DNA of 64,000 nt from Malurus cyaneus samueli (GCA_009741485.1 CM019236.1:66740914-66804913), one strand, 5' to 3'; positions 1 to 11,961 are shown, counted from the first letter of the stretch. The notes: generated by a model from the sequence alone, not told the origin. Numbers and translations: made by a program.

Positions 1-390
1 CTAACACAGATCAAAACACTCAGTTGTCATTGCAGCCCAGCTGTGGGAGTAGTCTTTTCCGAGAAACAGTCAATGTGTAACTGCTAAATCCCCTCCCCAC
101 CCCTCTCATGTTGTCCCTCACACACAGGGGGGCAGGAGAATGAAAGTCTAACACAGATCAAAACACTCAGTTGTCGTTGCAGCCCAGCTGTGGGAGTAGC
201 CTTTTCCGAGACACAGTCAATGTGTAACTGCTAAATAGCAGGGAAAGGAATTTCTTTGCCTCGCAGGAGAAAAGAAAAAAAATGTCCTTCAAGGCCCATG
301 TTGTTTTTTTCAGCGACGTGAGTCCGATTATCACAAACCTCCTGGCAGAACACAAAACACAGCTTCTTCTACATATGCTCAAACATTACA
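1..390. repeat. 147-bp-period direct repeat at window edge
   Basis: The block beginning ctaacacagatcaaaacact at position 1 starts again at 148, giving a 147-bp period. About 90 bases of the two copies are nearly identical, differing by only a few substitutions. A C-rich spacer (about 90-147) separates them. After ctgctaaat the second copy continues into agcagggaaagg instead of the C-rich spacer, so the array ends there. The first copy touches the window edge, so more units may lie upstream. A related, much noisier copy lies at 3420-3705. I do not recognise the family; it could be a minisatellite or part of an LTR. Confidence 0.7.
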
Positions 391-1289
391 AACAATTTAA
401 CTACTGATTCATTTCAGGTCATCAGAAAATTGCATTTTTAAAGTTCAGGCCATACTACCCTGCCCATCAGAACGACGGCATTAATTATATAACAGGTTTA
501 TAGGCTCTGTGGCTGGAGGACGGCTACTATTTGTCTGTCCCACGCAGTGGTTCTGGTTCGTTTCTGTTTCATCACCCAGCACTAGTTTTAACACCACTAA
601 TAAATCAGAAAGATTTCCAAATTTCGCTGGGCAGATAGAATTTGCTCCACTCATGATACTTATGCTAATTGAGTAACCACTGGAAGTAGCACATGCACAT
701 TTGTTTTGGGCCTTATCTTTCAATAGTTTATTCTGTAAATTACAGAAAAACACTTCAAAAAAAAAAGAATTTCCACTTCGATTATTTCAATAATTCAAAA
801 TATCTTCTCTCGCAATTAAGTTGCATTGAATAGCATTACACAGCGTAACACTCTGGGTATAACAAAACATAGAGTGAAGATTAAGTGCAATGAAAACTCA
901 GCATTGTTGAACTAAATACTATGGGACTAATAAAATGCTCATAATTGAGAGACAGTTTGTGTGAACTACGACTAAAATGTAGGCCCTAAATTCCCTAAGA
1001 ATGATTTTTTGCTTGGTTGATTTCAACCAAGTGAATGAACAGTTGGCATTTCATGAAGTGACACGGCATTTTATTAAAAAACGACAAGACTTTTTGGAGG
1101 AAAAGTATTATTCCTGTGTCTCATAACAATGCCTGGAGTGAAAAACAGAAGGATTTTCCCTGGAGCTTTTTTTCCCGAGCTCAGCTGGTAGGGGAGCCAT
1201 TCCAGTGATTTTTATCCAGGGAAGATCTAATTTCCAAAAGCTCTGTTTTGCTTCCAGTTGTGCCCTTTTCTAGTCTTCAAATGTTCACC
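391..1289. other. Unique AT-rich sequence, no gene seen
   Basis: No repeat family or coding signal is recognisable. Open frames here are short and show no protein-like composition. Confidence 0.6.
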
Positions 1290-1745
1290 ATGTCTTGCCG
1301 TACAGATACGAAAATAATTATGTGGGAACATATAGGTACGGGATGTAAGATTAAGATGGTAATGGATGTAGACATAGATTAGATATGAATATATGGTAGA
1401 GAGTTGTATATGTCTGTAGATAAAGATACAGATTTATCCATAACTGATCTAGATATTAGAATTAGCTCATAGATAGCTAAAGATACAGACTTATAGATAT
1501 TAGATGATAAGTATTATGTATTAGATAGATTCATAGATATAGATGGATATTAGAGATCAATATAGATTATAGTTACTAGATATAGATATAGATATAGTAG
1601 TATATAGTATTAGTATAATATAGATTTATGACTGTATAGATATAGATATTAGTATAGTATACGATATAGATTAGATATTTAGACGTATAGTATTAGATAG
1701 ATAGAGATGTAGATGTAGATAGAGATAGAGTAGATACATCGTACA
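1290..1745. repeat. Degenerate TAGATA/GATA microsatellite
   Basis: The interval is dominated by imperfect units of tagata, agatat and gatattag, with many single-base breaks. It is a GATA-type simple repeat that has either decayed or been read with many small errors. The irregular spacing of units resembles the indel noise seen at 14.6-18.4 kb. No coding potential is visible. Confidence 0.75.
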
Positions 1746-3419
1746 TTAATAGGAATAAAATTTTGTTCCAGTCTAGAGTTTGAAACTCAACTGTCGTTGA
1801 AACAGATTTCCCTGAAAATTTCCTGGTCTTTCTTGCACATTCCCCTCGTGGACAGGAAGTTAAGGGCGGATTGTGGTCTAAGTTCCTACTGGAAATGATC
1901 GACGATACCAGTTGTTAAAAAGGGGAGGCAGAGTAAGGGTGCATGCTCAAAAGTTCCCTTTTCTCTTCGGCACCTAACATAAGCCCACAAACTACACTGA
2001 TTGATGTGGCTGCACAACCCACAGCCTGTTTGTGCTTGGTCGTCTGTCCCCGGCTTCTAGGGCTGGGAGAAGTCAGAGTTAGAAGCAAAGACAAAGATTT
2101 ACCAGTCTGGCATCAGGAACCAGTTAGAATTAATGGCCAAGCTCCGCTGTTTTGGCAATGTTGCACACAGGACCATAATTCTTTTGGTTCTGATGAGTGA
2201 AGTAGCAATGTATCTGCGAATGCAGGGGACAGGCAAAGAGGAAAAGAATGGCCAGAACACTGGACCTCATCCTTAACTGCGGATCCCTGACAAAGGGAAG
2301 ATAGTTCAGCTGTTTCCCTGAGTGTGTGCAGTGAGGAGATCTATCACCCAAACTGGCTCCTCCCCTCCCTCTCTCTGGCACTCCTGCTCAGCCTGCACTC
2401 TGCGCCTGATGGAGCTGGCCTCATATTGCTAGCCACGTCGCCGGGAGGGCCTGGAGAATCGGGATTGCGGCCCTGCATGCACTATAGCCTGCAAGATGGG
2501 AACTTCTGTCAACGTGCCCGCTCTGCTCTCTCGAAGACCTCGGTCGTCTTCTAACTGTTTCAGCACAAAACGGGCCCCACCCTGAGTTCTATTCTCCTGT
2601 GTCACAGATGCTGTTCTTGCTTCTTGAGCAGGAAATCTAAACATTCCCTACACATAATTGCTCTCTGAAGTATAAGAAGCTGCCTTTCCTATTCCGCCTG
2701 AGATCCCTGCTGATCCCCAGTCACTCTTCAGTCACCAAACATTCCTTCCCAAAGAGTGACTCATATTCCTTTCCAGACCAGCTGTTGAAAGCCCGTATAG
2801 GCCAATCCGTTTGAATCTTTCTGGTTTTGTCTCTCCTGTCTTCTAAAAAAGCTCTAAAAAGTCAATTGGTTTTCCTTTTGTATTTTTTGTTTCTTATGGC
2901 AATTACCGCTGTTTTGATGTACTTCTTGTTTGTGGGTTTTAAAACCGTATTGTTGTTGTTCCGAACTTCCCGGCCAAGCGCACGCAGAAATGTTGTTGGT
3001 TTTGAATCTGTGCCCGATATGTTCCTCCCTTCCCCACCAGAGAGGGAGAAGAGAGAGCGAGAGCAAAACCCAAGTTAACTCCTGAATTATGGCTTTGAGA
3101 TAAACATAATTGGAAGAAAAAGACCTACCTAATGTGGCCCTCCACAAAGATAGCTGGACACGGCGTGCCATAAGTAAGTGCAAAATAGTTTCATTTACCT
3201 ACACATACTAAAAAAAGATTACGCACTGGGTGGGAACAGAGATAGGTACCGCGGGTGATTGATCCATATTTACAAAAGGTACGAGAGAAAAAAGAATAAA
3301 ATGGACAATTTTAGCGTCAAGTTATTCCTTTCCCAGAGGGGACCCGTCTCTTTTTCACAAGTCCCCCACTCTCCACTCCTCTCGCCAATTTCGGCGTTGC
3401 CCCCCTCCATACCATCAGT
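1746..3419. other. Unassigned sequence, moderately GC-rich near 2.4-2.6 kb
   Basis: No gene is recognised. A patch at about 2430-2480 contains several CpG dinucleotides but is too short to call a CpG island. A plus-strand open frame near 2827-3078 encodes a hydrophobic stretch followed by a basic tail, but it opens on TTG rather than ATG and ends in a purine-rich low-complexity run, so I do not call it a gene. Confidence 0.5.
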
Positions 3420-3705
3420 GTTCGGACAAGGCGAGTGAATGAAAGTTCTATAACACGATCTGCAAACACCAGTTGTATTGCAGCATCCCAGGCTCCTGAT
3501 TGTTGGAGGAGTGAGTCTTTGAGGAAACAGTCCAATCGTGTTAACGACCGATAATAGCAGGGAAAGGAACTTCTTTCTAGTCTCGCCAGTGGAAAAGAAA
3601 AGATGTCCTTCTTAGGCCCCATGTTGTTTTTTTTCACGACGTGAGTCGACTACATCACAACCTCCTGGCCACTGAACCACACAAAACACAGCTTTCTTTC
3701 TTACA
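3420..3705. repeat. Noisy second copy of the left-edge repeat
   Basis: This segment follows the order of 131-370: gaatgaaag, the cagttgt…gcagc block, a cagtc block, agcagggaaaggaa, the ggcccatgttgtttttt block and cacaaaacacagct. It is interrupted by many one- to four-base insertions and deletions plus some substitutions. Similarity stops at about 3705. The indel-dominated divergence resembles that between the two 3.65-kb units further right. Confidence 0.65.
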
Positions 3706-4135
3706 TTCAAGACTTGTCTGTGGGCGAGCAACCTTCTTACCCTCTTTCTCTTGGCTCGTAGTCAAATCAATCCAGTCCTTCCAAAAGCCACCACGTTGGG
3801 TTTTTTTTTTTTTTCCTCACAGCAAGGTCGCTTTACTTCTCTATACCAGGTCTCTCTCAATATTGATGGAAAGTTAGTCCTTTTTCAAAGAAACACTCTA
3901 TCCCTCCTCGCCATTGTTCGAGTAGGAGATAAAAGCGAGAACCACAGCAAGGGCACAACTTCTCCTTACTGCTCTGTGATCTTTAGGTCTCCATTTTTCT
4001 TCTTACATCTCCTCACCCTCCTGCTCTGTTTTTTTCCAGTGCAAGATACTAAAACTACATGCTATCAACCTAAGCTAAACATGGCGGCCACATCTATCTT
4101 GTTTTGAATTCTTCCTTAAATAGTACTTAATACAT
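3706..4135. other. Unassigned pyrimidine-rich sequence
   Basis: This stretch is T/C-rich with a long T run near 3800-3812. It shares no clear similarity with the flanking repeat copies. No gene is supported. Confidence 0.5.
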
Positions 4136-4645
4136 CATCACAGAGGTGTAACCAGCTTGTGCAGTTGGTCCAGGCCTGGTGGGCAGCCTGTCCATCAACC
4201 CAGAGCCAATGATGGATTGGCTCTACACACACGGGGGGGATAGGGCTCCTTCTTCAGAAGAAGAAGAAGAAGAAGGAGACACCCCCCAGAACTTCTCTCA
4301 GCAGCCATCTTTGTGGTTTGTTGATCCCATTCCCCACCACTAAAAATTGGACCAAGTAAAACCATGACACTTCTGTTGGCTAAGGTCCTGAGGAATCATG
4401 GTCTTCTCCAGCAAAATACACTTGAGAACATCCTCATAGTTGAACATAAGCCTATTTGGGCTATTCCAGTGGCTAAACACCCAGTTCATGGGTTGATGTG
4501 TGGATCCACCCATGTGGATCCTGTGTCCAGCTGTTGTCTGTTGTATATTTAATAAATCCCATTTTAACTGGGACTTCCTGCAAGTTTTGGAACACGCACA
4601 CTCACTTGTGAAGCAGCGATGATTGCAGCTGAGGAACATAAGCAA
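4136..4645 (+). mobile_element. Possible LTR remnant, family unknown
   Basis: The stretch has several LTR-like traits on the plus strand. Two CCAAT-type motifs form a perfect inverted repeat (AGAGCCAAT at 4202-4210 and ATTGGCTCT at 4216-4224). A GAA-rich run follows at 4250-4277. An AATAAA polyadenylation hexamer occurs in tatttaataaatccc near 4550. No internal retroviral coding sequence, terminal TG…CA pair or target-site duplication could be fixed. It could equally be ordinary unique DNA. Confidence 0.25.
4250..4277. repeat. Short GAA microsatellite
   Basis: About six GAA units follow a complementary cttcttc, so the run can fold into a hairpin. Confidence 0.8.
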
Positions 4646-6655
4646 TGAGGATAAACTTCTGTGTGCTTCTTTGTCTTCCTTTTCATTAGCTTTTAATCAT
4701 GCAGTCGCTCCCTACTGTTCCCAAAACCGGATGCTCTGCCTTCTGATTCAGCAGTGTGTGATGACCCAGAGTACCACAACAAGGCTGTGATCTTCTGCAA
4801 GGATCATTCCTCCATCTTGAGAGCCAGACTCAATAAGAATTATTTTACTTTGCAGGAGTTAGGGGCTTTTTAGAGTTAAGAGTGTATCTGCTCCTTAATT
4901 TTGGTACTGAACGAAGACCACACTTGTACATTAGAAGACCTCTAATCCTGGTCCTTAAAGGACTAAGGATTTGGATTAGAATACCTCAAATCCTTGTTTT
5001 TACTGTTCTAAGGATTAAGATAAGTTCTGACCTATGGCGGTGGTGTGGACCCCAACTGTATCATCACCCTGTCTGCCTTAAAAATCATGTTCTGCTGCAG
5101 AGTGCAGAGCAAGAAAGAGCAGGGCAAATGCCAGGCAGCTACTAACAAGCCTTTTGACTTGTAATGGAATGGCCCATTACAAACACTGGGAGATTAATAT
5201 TAAAGATAATCCTCAGAGCATGGAAAAGAATCCCATGTAGCCTCAGGCGACGGACAGCTAAATCCTCAGAGCCAGTATACACAGTTATGCCATCTGATCC
5301 CAGGGACACAGACCTTGTCTTTGAAAGCAGCATGCTCTAGAGGAGAAAGTAAATGGAAAAACTTGCTTTTCTAAGTCAGAAAAGGAGCCTCGAATGTTCC
5401 TGAAAACAATCTTTTATTGCAAAGGAAACAGAAGTTAAGGTTTTCTCCTCCTCATAAAAATTGAGTCTAGCGATTAAAAATATAAACTTCTGAAACTGTG
5501 AATTAGGGAAGAACAGAATGTGCATTATATATTATATTTTATACATATATATACTCTCAGAAATACAGTTAGAATTAATCTTCTTTTGCAGAAGTACTAG
5601 CTGACAAAAAGTAATGTTTTACTTATCATATGAAGCAAGTTAACATCTAGATCATAAGACCCATAGTGCCTGTCTGTATACTACAAGTATTCAGATTTAT
5701 TAGCTCTAATTTAACTGCTTTTAAAAAAAAATCTGATCTCTTCTCTAGAAGGAAAATTCTTTTGTTGAAATTAATTAAAGCCCTTTTTTCCTTTTTGCCC
5801 TCTACAAGTACTACTATGACTTCTATATTAGTAGTGGCAGTACATGTTTTGGTCAAAATTAGGTTCTTTATTTCTAATTTTCCTGGGGGAGAGGGACATA
5901 AAGGCAGGATTACTTCCTTGTACTGGACAGAGACAACTGTGCTGTGAGCAGCTCAATATTTTATGAGTTAAATAAATAAATAAGCCTTTAAAGAAATAAT
6001 GCTTCTTTGGGAGGGGTAATTTGAAACTGGTATGTGTGCGTGTCTACTTTTCTACAGTGAGAATGCAGAAAGCAGGAAAGGATGAGGGATGTTTAATTTA
6101 AGAGTGAAAAAGACAAAGGGGAGAGCTCTATTAAGATCCATTGTAGGCCAAAACTGGCTACATGGAAAACAAATTCATGACAGCGGGGGTCATTGTCTTA
6201 GTCTGGCTGTTAAGAACTATAAGGTTACACCTGCCATGACTGTTTTCATTTGTTCTGGCAGGGTACACTCAGCAGTGTCTGCTCTACTGCTTCTTAAGGT
6301 CAGATCCTGATCAAACAGCTTCTCAGACAATAGTTCTAAACATCAGATTTCACTGATAGGAATTTATATTTTGTATTTACAGGCATGAAACTCTGGTCTT
6401 AACTGTTATGTTGTGAATATAAACGTTGTTTCACAGGTGGAAAAACTGTATCTGCAGATTTCCCTGTAAACCTGGAACACAGCCCTCCTCAATTTGGAGG
6501 CAAACTGTGCTGTCCCAGCAAATGCCACGGAATAAGACTGCCAGTTCTAGAAAGACTGCCCCACTGTGACTGTCCCTTTGCACTGATGTGAGGGTTTGCT
6601 CAGCCATGTGCTCCCATCCTATGCCCTGCTTCCAGACACAGAAATGCAGAGGAGC
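4646..6655. other. Unique AT-rich sequence with small hairpins
   Basis: No gene is recognised. Overlapping inverted repeats lie at 4942-4995, and an AT-rich patch (tatatattatattttatac) lies at about 5525-5553. Confidence 0.55.
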
Positions 6656-6932
6656 AGAATGGCTTGGTTGGAAGGGATCTCAAAAGATCATCTCATTCCA
6701 AGGCCCCTGCCCATGTCTTCTACTACATCAGTTTCTCAACCCCATCCAGCCTGGGCTTGGGCACTTCAGGGATGAGGCAGCCACAACTTCTTTAAGCAAC
6801 ATGTGCCAGTGCCTCATCACCCTCACATAGAAGAATTTGTTCCTAGTATGTGATCTCAATCTTCTTCATCTTTAAGACATTCCCCATTTTCTCATTACTT
6901 CATGCCCTTGTAATAAGTCCCTCTCATAGGAT
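6656..6932 (-). mobile_element. CR1 LINE fragment, 3' end, minus strand
   Basis: Read on the plus strand, it starts ggttggaagggatctcaaaa and runs through recognisable CR1 3'-region phrases: catccagcctgggcttgggc, cacaacttctttaagcaaca, gtgcctcatcaccctcacat and catgcccttgtaataagtcc. This is the reverse complement of the avian CR1 3' end. The copy is 5'-truncated, as most CR1 insertions are, and moderately diverged. It is non-functional. Confidence 0.85.
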
Positions 6933-9900
6933 TTGACACCTGGCAGCTGCCCTTACCACAGAGGAGCGTGAAGGGTGCCTCCTCTCAGAAGGACCTGATG
7001 AGCAGAGGTGCCACCTGTGCTGGTGACCCGGATGTGTGTGGCAGACCTTGCTCGCTTGCAGCCCTTGAGCTGTAACAACAGAGCTTCGGGCTCTTCCTTG
7101 GCCACTTGCTATGCTATCCAGTGTTCTAGGATCTATGCTTACAGAACCTTCTGGCCCTTGGGCTCTGCAGAGTGAGGGTATCTGAAAGCATGGCTTTTGC
7201 TTCTCACTAGGACTTCATTGTCAAGTGGTTTCCCATCCACTCCTCACATACACTGGGTATGCACACCTCTGGGAGGTATTTTTGTACAGCAGGGACAAAA
7301 CAGGTTTTGTTTCTGCTGCCTCCTTTGCCCAGGTTCTTGCTTTCCCCTTCCCACGTAGCCCCAGTTGAGAGCTTTGGGCAATGCTCAGGAGACACCTTGG
7401 AATTTCTCTCTCTGCCACCCCTCAGGCATGTTAGCTCTAGGATCATGCTGGAGGGATGATCTTCTAGAACACTATTGCTGCCGTATGGCTTGCAGGACTG
7501 GGTGGGACAGAGTTAAATCATTACACTTGCCCCTTACTTTGTCTTGAGGTTGGAGAGCTTGAAGAACGAGTTGCACCTGCTCAAATCCTGCTTTATGGAT
7601 CATACAAGCTCCAGCTGTGCTCTGTAAAAAAAGCTGTGGATTGTCTGCACACCCTGAGGAGCTTTGGAATCTGCTCTGGCATAAGCTGAGAGAGGACAGG
7701 GAAGTGCCAGGTCTGGGCTCTTGTGGCTCAGCAAACAAGGAGAGGAGAGCAAACTCTCTTTTGCTGATGTCTGAGGATCTTTCCAGGTGTCAGCTTTAGC
7801 CCATGACAATGCTGCCTGAAGGCCTCTGTGAATGGCACAGCATGGAACACCTGTGCCCATGGCAGCACAGCCTACAACCCAGGACCAGCAAAATCTTCCT
7901 GTCTTCCTTGTAAGCATGACCTGAAAAGTGCATGGGTGTGAAGCTACCTTCACAGTCTTTGTTCAACTAGATTATGTGTCAAATAATGTTAGTTAAGTGT
8001 CTGCTGAGACAAGGTTCACCCCTGGCTGCTTAGTTTGTCTCTGAGGCTGTGAAAATACCTCTGTTTGACTCTGAGAGGTTGTTTCAGAATTTGTTTCTGG
8101 ATTGATCTTTAATTGCTTACCAGGAATGCAAATGGACTGGAGAGAGCCTTGCTGCATGTTGTGTTTCAGACTTTGCAGGTTGGGGTAAAAGGTGTGTGAT
8201 CATATGGTTCCCTGCTTCAGTTTGGTTTTCTTTCTTTGGTTTTCCACAGGACGTGCTGCTAGTGTTGTGTCTTGTTAGAGCAATTCTGTGGTGTTTACCT
8301 GCTTTCCACTGAGCTAATGGGAGCTTTGGCTGTGAAGAAGGTATGTGGGCTCTGTGACACACACTGGAGAGTCAGTGTGTGGACTATTTTCCAGAGATAC
8401 TATTTTTCTTAAACTTTTGCACTATTCCAGAGTATAGATGTTGTCAATAAAAATCGTGAAAATTATTGATAACAAAACACATGGGTTTGTACAATATGTA
8501 ATTGAAATATATAATGCAAGTTACAGTTTTATTGCTGGTAATACCAGATTAGCTGCGGTGTTTCTTATAAAGCAATAAAAATGTTAGGTTTTTTTGATGC
8601 ATCAAGGAATTGGAAAGATACGCCAAACACACACATGGTTAATTTCTGCTTAAATGTCTCTTGCTCTAGTGCCCTGCCTTGACATATGATCAGTATATTC
8701 TGTAATGCCTGACCTTGACTGAAAGTAAACATGCTTCTTAATGTTAAAAGAAGAGAAAAGGAAATGGCATAGATAATTTTGGGAGGGTTGTTGCATGGTT
8801 TTGTCTCATTTTGGTTTTTCTTTATCTAACTGAATTATTGCTGAAGTAAGCACTGGAAGCTGCCCAGGTCCATCCTGCACAAACACCATGTCTTTAACGT
8901 CATCTAAAAATCAAGGTTCTATTTATGCTTGGACATAATACAGCCATACTTGTTTAGACTTTGTGATTGAGTGAGAAGGGAGAGGTTATCTGTACACATG
9001 CATTTGACTGCAAGGAAATGGTTTCTCTCATGGAAAGCAGACTGAATATTCCATCATCAATTTGCAAAACAAACAACTGAGAAGAACTTGGTCTGTACCT
9101 TCCATATGCATCTAATGAAATGCAGCCAGAATTAATTGCATGTAAAGGCACTCCATGTGATTCCTGATTGCAGTTTCCATTTGGCTGCAGACTTTCTGCT
9201 GTGGGCAAGCATCCACGGGGCAGGGAAGGTTCACAGTGCCTCAGGGGTATGATGGTGACGGTGGGACACACATTGACAGTTCCTCACGCTAAGCTGCTGC
9301 AGGACAGCCTGACTCCTCCAGGATTTCAGCATGGTGCTACTCTGCTCTCCTGCTCATCTCTGTTCCAATGCTTCTCCTTAAGAATTTCACTGAGAGAATA
9401 TGCTTGCTGGACATCAAGATGACCAACTTGTTTTGATTGAGGAAAGCCAATAAAAGCAACCAAATCGATGCTGAATTAGGTCATACTGGTCTTTCCAGGA
9501 TTTTGGGCTGTATTACCAATACTTTGCAGTATCGGTAATGCTAGGGATAAATATGTGTAAAGCATGCCATGCATGGTAGTAAATATATGATTAAGTGTTT
9601 ATATCCTTGTTCTTTTGAAATGTGTGAATCAAAATTATTTTAACCTATTTTTTCCAGCTGAAATATTAACAATGTCACATGATGAATTTTCACATTGAAA
9701 GAGACTATTCAACATCTGCTACATCCGCACTGAAACAAAAGTACAGAAACATCCAACCTGCCTCAATTAGGCTTTCCAAGACATCCATCACACTAGTAAT
9801 TAGGATGTTTCTTGTTCCCCAAGCTGTACCAGCAACTGACAATTAAAATACAACTTAAATTAAATTAGAAAGTAAATCATAATTGTGCTGCATACCTTCA

Positions 9901-10710
9901 CTTCTTTTCTACCACACTGTCTACAACAGAAACCAAGAGGCCAGAGATGGGTTAAGTAATTTAAAACAATTTGTAAATTTTAACTCAACAGGCTGACTGA
10001 CCTATTAATTATTAAATCATTCATAATCTTGGAAGTATTTAAAAGCACTTGATTTCAGTAAAATATGCCAAGTAGAGCAATCTGATAAAGTGACTGCTGC
10101 TTTCAGGACCGTAAAAGATAATGCTCTTCTCAAATGCTTCTGTCCATGTTTCAGCATAAATTGATGAATACATGTTGGAAAGTGATAATCTATTTCACCC
10201 ATTCCACCAATGCTTCATGTGCCATAAATAAGAACTAACCAGAATTCCTATATATTTATCATTAATAACTGATATTTTCATTAATATTCCCAAACTCATC
10301 TTCCTGAAGTCATTGCAGACATGGGTTGGAACTTTCTTCTCTTTTCTTTGTTCTCAGTTAGTAGCTTTCTGGCGATGCTTCTTCCCTGCTTTATTCTCAT
10401 TTTGTTAATAATCAGTGGTAGAAAATAACAAGGTCTGAACTCTGGCTCCCAATGTTCATGACAGGACAGGGCCCATTCTGTGGAATAGTGGTCTTTGTCG
10501 GGTTAGAAAGGATTCAGAAAAGGCTGGGGTTTTTAAGGATTTTTTATGTGATCCTCCAAACACTGGCTGAACCCTTTGGGATTCCTCTGCCTCTCCTGGA
10601 ATGGTTTAGGTGCAATTTCTTTTTCTTTTAGGTGCCTTTAAATAATCCCTGGGATAGTTCAGGGGCTTGATATGTGTGTGTTACACCAAAAAAATAAAAA
10701 CAACTTCCAA
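6933..10710. other. Unique sequence, no gene seen
   Basis: I see no CR1, LTR or RNA gene here. The part at 6.9-8.0 kb is somewhat more GC-rich, while 8.4-10.3 kb is AT-rich. Open frames of 60-117 codons occur on both strands and overlap each other without a conserved-looking product. Confidence 0.5.
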
Positions 10711-10915
10711 ATCATAGAATCAAGACTCATAAAAAATGAAGATGATTGAATCCAAGCCTTAACCCAGCACTGCCAAGTCCCCCACTAAATCAAGTCCCCA
10801 AATGCCTCACATGTTTTAAATCCCTGCAGGAGCAGTGAGTCAGTCACCATCCCGGGTAGCTTGTTCCAGGGCTTGACACTTCCAGTGAAGACATTTTTCC
10901 TAATATTTCAGGTAA
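10711..10915 (-). mobile_element. CR1 LINE fragment, minus strand, distal part
   Basis: Plus-strand text starts atcatagaatcaagactcat and contains ttaacccagcactgccaagt, cttgttccagggcttgacac and tttttcctaatatttcag, all in the order of a reverse-complemented CR1 3' region. It is cut off at 10915 by a purine microsatellite. The CR1 text resumes at 11161, so this fragment and the next were probably one insertion. Confidence 0.85.
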
Positions 10916-11160
10916 CTCTAGAAAGCAAGAAAGGAAAAGAAAGGAAAAGAAAGGAAGAAATGGAAAGGGCGAAAGGAAGAAATGGAAAGAAAGGAAGAAA
11001 GGAAGAGAGAAAGGAAAAAAAGAGAAAGAGAGAGAGAAAATAAATAGAAAGAAAGAAAGAAAGAAAGAAAGGAAGGAAGGAAGGAAGGAAGGAAGGAAGG
11101 AAGGAAGGAAGGAAGGAAGGAAGGAAGAAAGAAAAGAAAAGAGAAGAAAAGAAAGAAAAG
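10916..11160. repeat. Purine microsatellite, GAAA/GGAA
   Basis: The run is almost pure A/G, with GAAA and AGAG units and then a long GGAA block at about 11070-11125. It interrupts the CR1. The left edge of the 3.65-kb duplicated unit (about 10965) falls inside it. Open frames through it read as runs of E/K/R or, on the other strand, F/L/S/P, and are composition artefacts. Confidence 0.95.
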
Positions 11161-11400
11161 TCTCCCCAGACCCTCCTTTTGTCCAGGCTGAACTCCCCCA
11201 GCTCCCTCAGCCTTTGCTCATCAGACTTGTGCCCCAGGCCCTTCTTCAGCTCAGTTGCCCTTCTCTGAACATGATCCATGCCATCAATGTCTCTCTCCAA
11301 TGTCTCTCCCCCAATAGTGAGGGGCCAAAACTGAACCCAGGATTCAAGGTGTGGCTTCACCACTACTGCATACAGAATGTTTACCACCTTAGAGTGCTTG
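11161..11400 (-). mobile_element. CR1 LINE fragment, minus strand, proximal part
   Basis: Contains ccaggctgaactcccccagc, ctccctcagcctttgctcat, cagttgcccttctctgaaca and aggattcaaggtgtggcttc. These are reverse-complement CR1 ORF2 C-terminal and 3' sequences, in the position expected directly upstream of the fragment at 10711-10915. It is broken by the purine tract and has no coding capacity left. Confidence 0.85.
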
Positions 11401-11961
11401 GTTAGTGTAAGAACTAAACTTGGAATGGAAAGGAACTGGGTTAATGAGGGCTGCTAAACTGCTAAAGTGTCTCCCACACTTAAGAAATCATTCTTGAGGA
11501 ACACCACATCACTAAGAGTGACCTTTTGGAGACATGAACAGGGCAGTCTGAGCCTCAGGCACGTGTGAATCAGCATCAAAATTCATCAATTGCAGCAGAA
11601 ATGCTGATGCAGTGGCTGAGATATGTCTGGGTTCGGTTTGTACAAATGCTGTGGCTGGTGCCACATGGAGGCTGGCATTCCAGCCCTGGGAAACTCCAAG
11701 TCAAGAGTGAAACACTTAAAAGGAGGAAGTGCGTAAAAGAAGAGTATAAATACTTTCCAGGAACACTTACATTGTTTAGATATTTCAAGGAAAGAAAACA
11801 AAGCAAATACAAAAGACAGGGAATAATAACAACAGTATTTCTGGAAAAAGTTGTTATAGAACATTGTTTATTTAGTGCTTCCTTGCTGTTCTAATTATCA
11901 GCACAATGTGCAATATTTATGTATAAAAAGATTACTAAATCCGCACTATGAAAGAACAAGT
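11401..11961. other. Unique sequence inside unit 1
   Basis: Not recognised. It is present again, with indels, at about 15041-15641. Open frames on both strands are short and are not kept intact in the second copy. Confidence 0.5.

Noticed and set aside
2827..3078. Possible small membrane protein with a basic tail
   Set aside because: Opens on TTG, no ATG upstream, tail is a purine-rich low-complexity run, and the opposite strand is open too.
10908..11387. 159-codon minus-strand open frame
   Set aside because: Made of a purine microsatellite read in reverse (F/L/P/S repeats) joined to a CR1 fragment.
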